This document shows positions 43,131 to 50,635 of a stretch of DNA of 59,160 bases, piece after piece (position 1 is the first letter of the stretch; every line of letters begins with the position of its first letter). Under the pieces are notes generated by a model. The model searched no databases. It worked only from the letters and a program-made list of their open reading frames with translations, and was not told the DNA's origin. The stretch is from Candidatus Ornithoclostridium excrementipullorum (GTDB lineage Bacteria > Bacillota > Clostridia > Christensenellales > UBA3700), in contig DVKK01000042.1 in assembly GCA_018716085.1 (NCBI GenBank), positions 1-59,160 of the forward strand. Reading direction: 5' to 3'. Position numbers and translations under genes: made by a program.

Positions 43131-43757
43131 TCAGTCTTTCCCGCGTTTGAAACAGTCGGGCACTTTTCTGCCTCTGAAATAATATTCTTCGTCCTCGGGC
43201 CCTATCTCCCGCATGACTCTGCACGGAACGCCCGCGGCGACCACTCCCGACGGGATATCCTTGGTCACGACGCTGCCCGCGCCAATGACGCTGCCGTCCC
43301 CGATCGTAACTCCGGGCAGAACTACGGCTCCCGCGCCTATCCAGCAGTTTCTGCCTATCCTCACGGGCGCGTTGAACTGCGCGCAGAACTCCTCGCGCAG
43401 CCGCGGCGAAACGGGGTGCCCGGCGGTGGCAAGCGTCACGTTGGGACCTATCATCGTATTGTCGCCGACATATATGTGAGTATCGTCCACGAGAGTAAGC
43501 GAAAAGTTGGCGTAAACGCGATCTCCGAAGTGAACGTGTCTGCAAGCCCAGTTGGAGTAGAGCGGAGGCTCGATATAACAATCCTCGCCTATCTCGGCGA
43601 ACATCTCTTTGAGCAATCTCGCCCTCTCCGCGCCCTGCGACGGGCGTGTGGCGTTGAAGTCGTACAGTTTTTCCAACAGCGAGGTCTGTTCGTCTACCAG
43701 ATCGCATAGCGAAGAATCGTACAGTTCTCCGCAGTGAAGCATCTTTTCTTTGTCCAT
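43131..43757 (-). CDS. Maltose/galactoside O-acetyltransferase-like
   Basis: The 208-residue protein is a left-handed beta-helix acetyltransferase of the LacA/Maa group, moving acetyl from acetyl-CoA to a sugar hydroxyl. The N-terminal cap (LYDFNATRPSQGAER) and the hexapeptide repeats with the catalytic His in ATAGHPV are clear; GNCWIGAGAVVLPGVTIG is typical. It lies 61 bases after a GH3 gene and probably shares its transcript, suggesting a role in sugar detoxification during polysaccharide use. The ribosome site is weak. Confidence 0.9.
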   Translation of the reverse strand: MDKEKMLHCGELYDSSLCDLVDEQTSLLEKLYDFNATRPSQGAERARLLKEMFAEIGEDCYIEPPLYSNWACRHVHFGDRVYANFSLTLVDDTHIYVGDNTMIGPNVTLATAGHPVSPRLREEFCAQFNAPVRIGRNCWIGAGAVVLPGVTIGDGSVIGAGSVVTKDIPSGVVAAGVPCRVMREIGPEDEEYYFRGRKVPDCFKRGKD

Positions 43758-43785
43758 AGCTCAGTAGTAAGTAGTCCCGTATCGA

Positions 43786-43812
43786 GAAGGACCGCGGAAG
43801 CGGTCCCTTCTT
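43786..43812 (-). other. Intercistronic hairpin
   Basis: GAAGGACCGC and GCGGTCCCTTC arms around GGAA in the gap between GH3 and the acetyltransferase. It lacks a T-run, so it may be a processing or stability element rather than a terminator. Confidence 0.45.
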
Positions 43813-43818
43813 CGTTCG

Positions 43819-46302
43819 TCAGATGGATTTGAGCAACGGCCCCAGTTTGGGTATCGCGCCCGGTATGCCCGCCAATATGCGGCAGAAGCCCTTGAACGTG
43901 CTCCTGTCGTCGTTGAGTATATCCAACAGCCCCATCGCCATTTTTTCGCTCATCACGCCCATGGACATAGCGATAAAGTTGCGGATAGGTATCTGGAGCG
44001 CCATCGCCTGCAACATCATGCTCTCGCCCGGGTTCTCCCCGTCGGAGGCTTCCTTGTCCGAACCTCCGCCCATCATCTTCATTACGAGATTGCATATCCT
44101 GCCGCCCCATTTTGTGTGCTTGCAATCGTCAAGGCAGTTGTATATGTCTATCGGCTTGGACAGATCCTGCTCTCTTGCGGGGAGTTTGCCGTAAAGCGCG
44201 CTCCACTGCTCGTCGGATATACCCTGCACGTCTGCGGTATAATACGCGGGCGCCGTCTTTCTGTAATCGGGGATGTGCGCGGTGCAGGCGCTGTCCACGG
44301 TCAGCGTCGCGGAAAGTCTTATATCTCTGCCCGACGCGCCCACCATGATCTCGAATTCGCCGCTCTCGACCTGCCAGTCTCCCGCTTCTACGTTGTAGAA
44401 CGCGAAAGCGCGCTTGCCGAGTTCGATCTCGACGGTCTTCTCCTCGCCCGCTTCCAGGAACACTTTTGCAAAACCTTTCAGCTCTTTTTCGGGACGGAAA
44501 ATGGTGGATTCGACGTCCTTGACGTAGACCTGCGCGACCTCCGCGCCCGCTCTGTCTCCGACGTTCTTTATCTTGAAAGATACCGTGACCTTGCCGTCGT
44601 CCGATATCTTATCTGCGGACAGCCTGATGTCGGAATACTCGAAAGTCGTGTACGAAAGTCCGAATCCGAACGGGAACGCGACTTCCTTCTTCGCGGTATC
44701 GTAATAGCGGTAGCCGATATATACGCTCTCCTTGTGTTCGGACGCTATCTTATTGCAGTAATTGCCCCAGGTCGGGTTGTCGGACACGGCGAGAGGATAC
44801 GTCTCGGCGGTCTTACCGCTCGGGTTGACCTCTCCCGCGATTATTCTTGCCACGGCGCTGCCGCCCGCTTCGCCTCCGAGCAAAGAGTTGAGCACGCCCT
44901 TTACTTCGGCAAGCCACGGCATCGCGACGACGGAACCGCCCGCAAGCACTACGACGGTGTTGGGATTTGCCGCCGCGACTGCGCGGATAAGCTCGTTGTG
45001 ACACGACGGCATATCGATCGACGTGCGGTCGTATCCCTCTGCCTCGAACTCCTCGGTAAGCCCCGCAAAGACGAGCGCCACATCGGCTGCTTTCGCCTTT
45101 TCGACCGCCTCCTGCAACAATGCGGGGTCGGTCTTGTCAACGCCTTTGACATACCCCTGCGCATACTCGGCCTTGTAGCCCTGCGCCACGAGCGCGTCCC
45201 ATGCGTTGTCCAGTTTTATGGCGTTGATGATGCTGGATCCCGCGCCCTGATAGCGAGGCGATTTCGCCATCTGACCTATGACGGCGATACTCTTGTCCTT
45301 GGCGACGGGCAAAACTCCGTCGTCGTTTTTCATCAATATCATTGCGCTTTCCGCCGCTTCGCGCGCGACTTCGTGATTTCTGTCGTAATCGCATTCGTCT
45401 TTCGCGGTCTCGAGCGTGTGTTTCGCTTTGAGCACCATATCCACGATCCTGTCCACGACCGCGTCGAGCTGTTCCGGCTTCAAAGAGCCGTCTTCGATCG
45501 CCTTTTTGATCTTGGGCTGATTGTATTTTCCGGACGAGGGCATTTCCAGATCGGTACCGCATTTGATACCTTCCGTCCTGTCCACGCTCGAACCCCAGTC
45601 TGTCACGACCATGCCGTCAAAGCCCCATTCTTCGCGCAGGACTTTTTGCTGCAACCACGCGTTCTGAGAGCAATACTCTCCGTTAAGACGATTGTAAGCG
45701 TTCATTATCGTCCACGGCTTAGCCTCTTTGACCGCTATCTCGAACTGAGTCAGATACAACTCGCGCAGAGCGCGTTCGTCCACGCATTCGTTGACTATCA
45801 TACGGAAAGCTTCCTGCGAGTTTACGGCAAAATGCTTCATCGAAGTGCCGACGCCCTTCGACTGTACGCCCTTTATGAATCCCGCCGCCATCTTACCCGC
45901 GAGATAAGGGTCTTCGGAATAATATTCGAAATTCCTGCCGCAGAGGGGCGAACGCTTGATATTGGCGCCGGGTCCGAGCAGTACCGACACCTTCTCCCTT
46001 ATGCACTCGTCCGCTATCGCGCTGCCCGCCTTGAACGCGATATCGGGATCCCACGAACAGGCCATGGTAGCCGCCGGAGGCATACAGGTCGCCGGTACGG
46101 AATTGCTGAGCGATACCGCTTTCTTCTTTTTGTTCTTGTCTTTCTTGTCGTTTTTCTTACGCAGACCGTGGGGACCGTCGGTGAGCATTACCGACGGCAG
46201 ACCGTACTTCTCGAAAGGCTTGGTCGTCCAATAATTCTTGCCGCAGACTATGTCTGCTTTTTCGTCGAGAGTCATCTTTCCGACGATTTCGGGGTGCTTC
46301 AT
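43819..46302 (-). CDS. GH3 family beta-glucosidase (paralogue B)
   Basis: This 827-residue enzyme has no signal peptide. The nucleophile is Asp235 in GMVVTDW, and GPGANIKRSPLCGRNFEYYSEDP matches paralogue A at 27333-29855. The second domain and the fibronectin-III-like domain (FGLSYTTFEYSDI onward) are complete. A C-terminal extension of about 110 residues with hydrophobic helices and a Gly/Met-rich stretch follows, as in paralogue A. Start at 46302 after GAGAGGAATT, with a TATAAT promoter 50 bases upstream. It would split imported gluco-oligosaccharides. Confidence 0.93.
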   Translation of the reverse strand: MKHPEIVGKMTLDEKADIVCGKNYWTTKPFEKYGLPSVMLTDGPHGLRKKNDKKDKNKKKKAVSLSNSVPATCMPPAATMACSWDPDIAFKAGSAIADECIREKVSVLLGPGANIKRSPLCGRNFEYYSEDPYLAGKMAAGFIKGVQSKGVGTSMKHFAVNSQEAFRMIVNECVDERALRELYLTQFEIAVKEAKPWTIMNAYNRLNGEYCSQNAWLQQKVLREEWGFDGMVVTDWGSSVDRTEGIKCGTDLEMPSSGKYNQPKIKKAIEDGSLKPEQLDAVVDRIVDMVLKAKHTLETAKDECDYDRNHEVAREAAESAMILMKNDDGVLPVAKDKSIAVIGQMAKSPRYQGAGSSIINAIKLDNAWDALVAQGYKAEYAQGYVKGVDKTDPALLQEAVEKAKAADVALVFAGLTEEFEAEGYDRTSIDMPSCHNELIRAVAAANPNTVVVLAGGSVVAMPWLAEVKGVLNSLLGGEAGGSAVARIIAGEVNPSGKTAETYPLAVSDNPTWGNYCNKIASEHKESVYIGYRYYDTAKKEVAFPFGFGLSYTTFEYSDIRLSADKISDDGKVTVSFKIKNVGDRAGAEVAQVYVKDVESTIFRPEKELKGFAKVFLEAGEEKTVEIELGKRAFAFYNVEAGDWQVESGEFEIMVGASGRDIRLSATLTVDSACTAHIPDYRKTAPAYYTADVQGISDEQWSALYGKLPAREQDLSKPIDIYNCLDDCKHTKWGGRICNLVMKMMGGGSDKEASDGENPGESMMLQAMALQIPIRNFIAMSMGVMSEKMAMGLLDILNDDRSTFKGFCRILAGIPGAIPKLGPLLKSI

Positions 46303-46351
46303 AATTCCTCTCCCTTCCCCGCCATACCTCGGGGACTATTTGATTTTTATT

Positions 46352-46381
46352 ATTATAACACGCCCGCGCGACCGTTGTCCA
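46352..46381 (-). promoter_or_regulatory. Promoter of GH3 paralogue B
   Basis: TGGACA (46376-46381), 18 bases, TATAAT (46352-46357). Confidence 0.7.
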
Positions 46382-46470
46382 TAATTATCGCAACGTATCG
46401 CGGCGGTCCTAACGCGAAATGCCCTTTTCGGCTCAAACGACGGCGTCCGGTCCGAGCCGCAGTCTTCTGT

Positions 46471-47511
46471 TCAACGGCCGGCTCTCTTTTTCTTTTTCAG
46501 ATACGACGCGGTCGCGGCGATAAGACCCGCGGCAAGCGCCGCGATGACGACACTGCAGACGGCGTATATCGCTATATACGCGCCTTTCATATCGTCGAAA
46601 TCCTCTTCGGAATTGATATACGGCGCAAAATCGTCGTTGGCGTAAACCTTCACCCGACTGATAACAAAGTCGTTCGACCCGTCTTCCGCGTTCTCGAAAC
46701 GGCCTATCTTCTGCCCGTAAGGGCCGTAGACGGCATATTCGGGATCGCGTATCTCGACCGTCAGCCGCAGAAATTCGGGGACGGTGGATACGCCCTTATA
46801 ATCGGTGCGCCACGTTTCCTCCCCGTCGACGTAGAACACGTACATTTCGGGAGTCCACAACAGCGCGTACGTATGAAATTCTCCGTCGTAGAGATCCTTG
46901 CCGACGTCGGTGACCGCTCCGCTGCTTGCATAAAACGGAGGATCGTAAGCGTCCACGTGAACGGCGCTGCCGGTACACGTGCGGTTTTCCGCAATGAAAC
47001 TCGACTCGTACACGTCTATCTCCGCGCCGTCCTTCCCGCCGTGACCGACATTGCCCACGTTGTCGCTCTGCAGCCAGAACGCCGACCACATACCCGAGCC
47101 GCGCGGAACTTTGACCGTAGCTTCGAAATAACCGAATGCCTGTTCGAACAGTTTTTCGCTCCCGCTGCGCGTTTCTATACCCGAAGTGAAAACGCCGCTC
47201 TTCGGACATATCCCTTCCGAACATACGTGATCGTCCTCTCTTGCGGAGCTTATGACTATCCCCTCGTCCGAAAATCCGATCATATCCGAACACCAGTATT
47301 CGTACTTGCGCAATCCGTGCGGAGACGGCGCCCAGATCGTTCCGTCCAAAGAATCCAACACGGTAAAGTCGGTGCCCGACGTAAGTTCCCACGCTTCGGG
47401 ATCGGTGTACGGAGTGCCGTCGTACGCGTCGCCGAGATCGGAACACGCCGAGGCTAAGCAACAGCACGATATGATGACAACGATCGCCGCGGCACATAAG
47501 ACTTTCTTCAT
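46471..47511 (-). CDS. GH16 family beta-glucanase lipoprotein
   Basis: The 346-residue protein has a signal peptide with lipobox CLASAC and a GH16 jelly roll with catalytic GAEIDVYES (Glu164, Asp166, Glu169), the E-x-D-x-x-E arrangement of laminarinases and lichenases. A second hydrophobic helix lies near the C-terminus (about 311-334) followed by KKKKRAGR, so it seems anchored at both ends, which is odd. It starts 11 bases after the HAD gene and is the last gene of the GPH transporter unit. It probably cuts beta-1,3 or mixed-linked glucans at the cell surface. Confidence 0.9.
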   Translation of the reverse strand: MKKVLCAAAIVVIISCCCLASACSDLGDAYDGTPYTDPEAWELTSGTDFTVLDSLDGTIWAPSPHGLRKYEYWCSDMIGFSDEGIVISSAREDDHVCSEGICPKSGVFTSGIETRSGSEKLFEQAFGYFEATVKVPRGSGMWSAFWLQSDNVGNVGHGGKDGAEIDVYESSFIAENRTCTGSAVHVDAYDPPFYASSGAVTDVGKDLYDGEFHTYALLWTPEMYVFYVDGEETWRTDYKGVSTVPEFLRLTVEIRDPEYAVYGPYGQKIGRFENAEDGSNDFVISRVKVYANDDFAPYINSEEDFDDMKGAYIAIYAVCSVVIAALAAGLIAATASYLKKKKRAGR

Positions 47512-47522
47512 GATGTTTCGGC

Positions 47523-48401
47523 TTATTTGCGATTTTTCCCGCTATCGGCGGTCTTCTCCGCCTGTTTCAGGCTGAGTCGGACAAGCCTGTCTTTGCTCGC
47601 CATCTGCGTGACCACGTCTTTTACGCACAGATCGAGCTCGCTTCCCTCGGAGTAATCGGCTTTGAAGACGAAATCCACTCTTCCCTCTCCTATCAGTCTG
47701 TCGCATACCGGAGGTCTGCGCCCCGAATATACGCCTATCGAACAGCCGCCGTTGACCTTGACCAGCTTCATACACGGCACGTCTGTCACTCCGTCGCCGA
47801 AATATATCATGTTGCGGAACGGCACGGGACGCTCGTTTTCGGGCACGTATTGATTGATGGTCCTATCGTCCCACAGCTCGAGAGCCTGTTTGTTTATCCT
47901 GTACAAAAACTGCGTTTTGCCGGTAAAATTGACCGCGACGGCGGGCCAAACGGCGGCGCCGTTCTCGTCGTAGTGGAATTCGCAGGCGTATATCCTCTCG
48001 AACTCATGCGCTATCGCCGTGCCTTCTATGATCTCTTTGAGCCCCGAAGAGATGATGTAGTGCTGTATCTGCACTCCCTGCGTCTTACCGAATTCGTTGA
48101 TCCTGCCGAACCATTCTTCGACTCCGGGGAAAAATTCCACGCTCTTGCCGAACTGCACAAAATTTTCGCGCCTGACGGGCTTTTCCGCCGTCTTGCTCGC
48201 GCGCAGGATTTGATACATATACGCCAATACTCTGTCCATCGGCGCCTCGGGATTTTCCGCAAGCTCGGTCGACTTGCGCCAGAAAGCGTCCTTTTTTACG
48301 CCGAGATTGGGTATAAGTTCGTAATTCTGCATATCGGTCGTGCACAAAGTCTTGTCGAAATCGTACATCAACGCGACTATCGGTTTTTTCGTCTTTTTCA
48401 T
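47523..48401 (-). CDS. HAD-family phosphatase-like protein
   Basis: The 292-residue cytoplasmic protein has HAD motif I in MYDFDKTL, motif II in IISSGLK and the late YFGDGVTDVPCMK motif with metal-binding aspartates. It resembles phosphoserine-phosphatase-type HADs. The start at 48401 is favoured by AAGGGG upstream; an earlier ATG at 48434 has no ribosome site. It sits between a sugar transporter and a GH16 gene, so a phospho-sugar substrate is possible but unproven. Confidence 0.82.
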   Translation of the reverse strand: MKKTKKPIVALMYDFDKTLCTTDMQNYELIPNLGVKKDAFWRKSTELAENPEAPMDRVLAYMYQILRASKTAEKPVRRENFVQFGKSVEFFPGVEEWFGRINEFGKTQGVQIQHYIISSGLKEIIEGTAIAHEFERIYACEFHYDENGAAVWPAVAVNFTGKTQFLYRINKQALELWDDRTINQYVPENERPVPFRNMIYFGDGVTDVPCMKLVKVNGGCSIGVYSGRRPPVCDRLIGEGRVDFVFKADYSEGSELDLCVKDVVTQMASKDRLVRLSLKQAEKTADSGKNRK

Positions 48402-48462
48402 TTTACCGTGCCCCTTTATATCGGAAAAGCGCATCGCAAGGACGCGCTTTTCTTATTCTCGG

Positions 48463-50262
48463 TCATTCTCCGTCTTCGGGAGGAGTTTCCCCTTCGGTCC
48501 CGTCCGTATCGGACGCATTCCCTTCGGCGGGATCATGCTCTTCTCCGCAGCCGTCTTCGTTACCGCAGCCGTCCGCGCCGCCGCTGCCGAGCTGCCCCTC
48601 GGTGTCGGCGGCGTCCCCGTAAAGTTCCGCGTCATGCGCGTCTTCCTGTTCCGCCACGTGTTCGGCTATACCGACGGTCTCCGCTTCCACCTGTTCGTTG
48701 CCCTGCGCAAGACCGCGCTCTTTGAGCTGTCTGACTATCTCGGCGTGTTCTTTCTTTCCGAGTTTGTAGAAGAACATCGTGATCAGCATCAATGCTGCGG
48801 ACGCCGCGGAGATAAAGAACGCAAGCCTGAAATACTCGAACGCGCTGTCGATCTGCTCCTGAGTTATTATATCGCTCTCTTCCCCGTAGAAATACGACGG
48901 TTGATAATCCATTCCCTGTTTCACATACGACATAACGACAAGTCCGAGATTGGTGACTACCAGTACGAGCGCATACATCAAAGTCTGTATAAACCCTTCC
49001 AGACGTTTGCCCGTCTTGAGCTGCTGATAGTCGGATATCTCCGCCATCATGAGCGGTTGCAGCGACGCTATCGCGTTAAACAGCGAAACAAATCTGAGCG
49101 CCGTGATTATTACCGCTCCCCAAAGACCCGTAGGGATATTTGAAAGTCCCACGATACCGAGGATCAGATATCCGAATACGTTGCAACCCGTCCAGATCAT
49201 GATGATGTCGCGGTTGTTGAGTTTGCGCGTCATCAACGGCAACAGGATCATATTCGGCGTTGCGGCAAATCCGGTTATCAACGTAAGCGTACTGAAAATT
49301 CCGGAAGCTGTCGCAATATCGGGATTGCCGTTTGCGTCTACTGCGTATTTAAGACGACCGATGACTTCGGCGTCGACTTCGACCACCGTACGGCACGAAC
49401 CGAGAATGAGCGCCAAAGTAAATATGAGCAGAGGTTTGTTTTTCATGACCATTCTAAGGCCTTCGATCAAACCTACTTTCTCTTTATTTTCGTTGGTGAC
49501 TATCAGACGTTCTTTGACCTTGAACAGGCAGAGTACCAAAGCAAGTCCTACGACAGCATAGATCAGCCCCATGTATCTGTAAGCGAGATACTCGCCTCCG
49601 TGGCTCCTGAAATAACCTTTGATCCAACCGCCCACGGCGTTCATTATGGTAGGCGCGAATCCTATCACCAAGCCGATGGGGGACCATATGTCGGTACGCT
49701 CCTGCTGGTTGGGAGTAATTACCCCCGGCATCATATAGAAAGTGTTCTGCACCAAATTCCAGAGCATCAACGTCGGGATACACGTAACATAAGCGTAGAT
49801 GGTTCTGGCTCTTTCCGTCGTATCTTCCGCAAGCCCCGCCTCTATCAACTCTTTTGATGGCGGCTCCAAAGCGTCCGGATGGAAGGTCGCCGCTATTGCA
49901 AACACGGCAAGGATGGGAGCGAGTACGAGTATAAAAGGTTTATACCGACCGAATCTCGTATTCGTATTTTGCAGCATCTTGCTGAATATAGGCTGGATCG
50001 CCAAACCGAACAAACTCGAAATAAGACATATCCATGCGCCGTGAATGACATCGATGTCGTATGTACCGGGTATCTGGGTCGCCGTCAGCAAACTCGATAC
50101 GATGGTCGTTACGGTACTGATACCGAACGCGCTGCCGCCGAAACACAGTATCTCTTTCAGATTGAGATATCTTCCTTTCGGAGGAGTGTTCCAGAATACT
50201 TTCAGCGTCGCGGGTAGTTCTTTGATCTTTTGCTTAAAGTTCTTGCCGTTGTTGTCGCTCAT
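48463..50262 (-). CDS. GPH-type sugar:cation symporter (MFS)
   Basis: The 599-residue protein has about twelve membrane segments of the glycoside-pentoside-hexuronide family, which import oligosaccharides with Na+ or H+. NTNTRFGRYKPFILVLAP is the family loop between helices 2 and 3. The last 90 residues are a hydrophilic, acidic, Gly/Glu/Asp-rich tail. It starts after GAGGGAATT and heads the transporter-HAD-GH16 unit. It is divergent from another GPH gene, and an inverted repeat sits just downstream of its -10. Confidence 0.9.
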   Translation of the reverse strand: MSDNNGKNFKQKIKELPATLKVFWNTPPKGRYLNLKEILCFGGSAFGISTVTTIVSSLLTATQIPGTYDIDVIHGAWICLISSLFGLAIQPIFSKMLQNTNTRFGRYKPFILVLAPILAVFAIAATFHPDALEPPSKELIEAGLAEDTTERARTIYAYVTCIPTLMLWNLVQNTFYMMPGVITPNQQERTDIWSPIGLVIGFAPTIMNAVGGWIKGYFRSHGGEYLAYRYMGLIYAVVGLALVLCLFKVKERLIVTNENKEKVGLIEGLRMVMKNKPLLIFTLALILGSCRTVVEVDAEVIGRLKYAVDANGNPDIATASGIFSTLTLITGFAATPNMILLPLMTRKLNNRDIIMIWTGCNVFGYLILGIVGLSNIPTGLWGAVIITALRFVSLFNAIASLQPLMMAEISDYQQLKTGKRLEGFIQTLMYALVLVVTNLGLVVMSYVKQGMDYQPSYFYGEESDIITQEQIDSAFEYFRLAFFISAASAALMLITMFFYKLGKKEHAEIVRQLKERGLAQGNEQVEAETVGIAEHVAEQEDAHDAELYGDAADTEGQLGSGGADGCGNEDGCGEEHDPAEGNASDTDGTEGETPPEDGE

Positions 50263-50276
50263 AATTCCCTCTAAGA

Positions 50277-50291
50277 TTAATGTATCATTAA
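50277..50291. promoter_or_regulatory. Inverted repeat, candidate operator
   Basis: TTAATG-TAT-CATTAA is a perfect palindrome with a 3-base spacer, placed at the predicted transcription start of the GPH unit. A repressor bound there would block initiation. Confidence 0.45.
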
Positions 50292-50292
50292 A

Positions 50293-50321
50293 ATTGTAAC
50301 ACGCGCGCGACTGTTCGTCAA
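50293..50321 (-). promoter_or_regulatory. Promoter of the GPH-HAD-GH16 unit
   Basis: TTGACG (50316-50321), 17 bases, TACAAT (50293-50298). Confidence 0.75.
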
Positions 50322-50580
50322 CGACTTTTTTCCTTTGCCCGCCGCTTTTCGCGCCTTCGGCACCTCCGCGCTTAGTACCGATATCGTATGAGAAAGCAGA
50401 GCCGCGCATACCGCCGAAGAAAACGCTCATATTCTTGTCTGTAAAAATTTTTCCTGCCCGTGTAGATTATACGCTTCTTTGTTTCAAACATGGATACAAC
50501 AGGTCTGTTATCATGAAAGGTAAAACGTCCGAAGGCGACGAAGCCGTTTGCCCGAAAGCGCGATAAAAGCGAAAAAAGCC
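50322..50580. other. Intergenic space between divergent transporter genes
   Basis: I see no gene here. Short ORFs lack ribosome sites. It could hold binding sites for a shared regulator, but only the palindrome at 50277-50291 stands out. Confidence 0.5.
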
Positions 50581-50610
50581 TTGCCTTATCCCGCGCGCGT
50601 GTGTTAAAAT
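50581..50610 (+). promoter_or_regulatory. Promoter of the second GPH gene
   Basis: TTGCCT (50581-50586), 18 bases, TAAAAT (50605-50610). The spacer CGCGCGCGTGT matches that of the divergent GPH promoter. Confidence 0.6.
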
Positions 50611-50635
50611 CAATATATTACTAAGCGAGGGAATT

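Noticed and set aside
44116..47457. Plus-strand ORF of 1113 codons
   Set aside because: It lies antisense across the GH3 and GH16 genes, both with clear catalytic motifs. Its translation has no domain and is Arg/Val-rich, as expected for the complement of a real gene in this composition.
50510..50570. Short ORF of 17 codons between the GPH genes
   Set aside because: No ribosome site and too short to judge.
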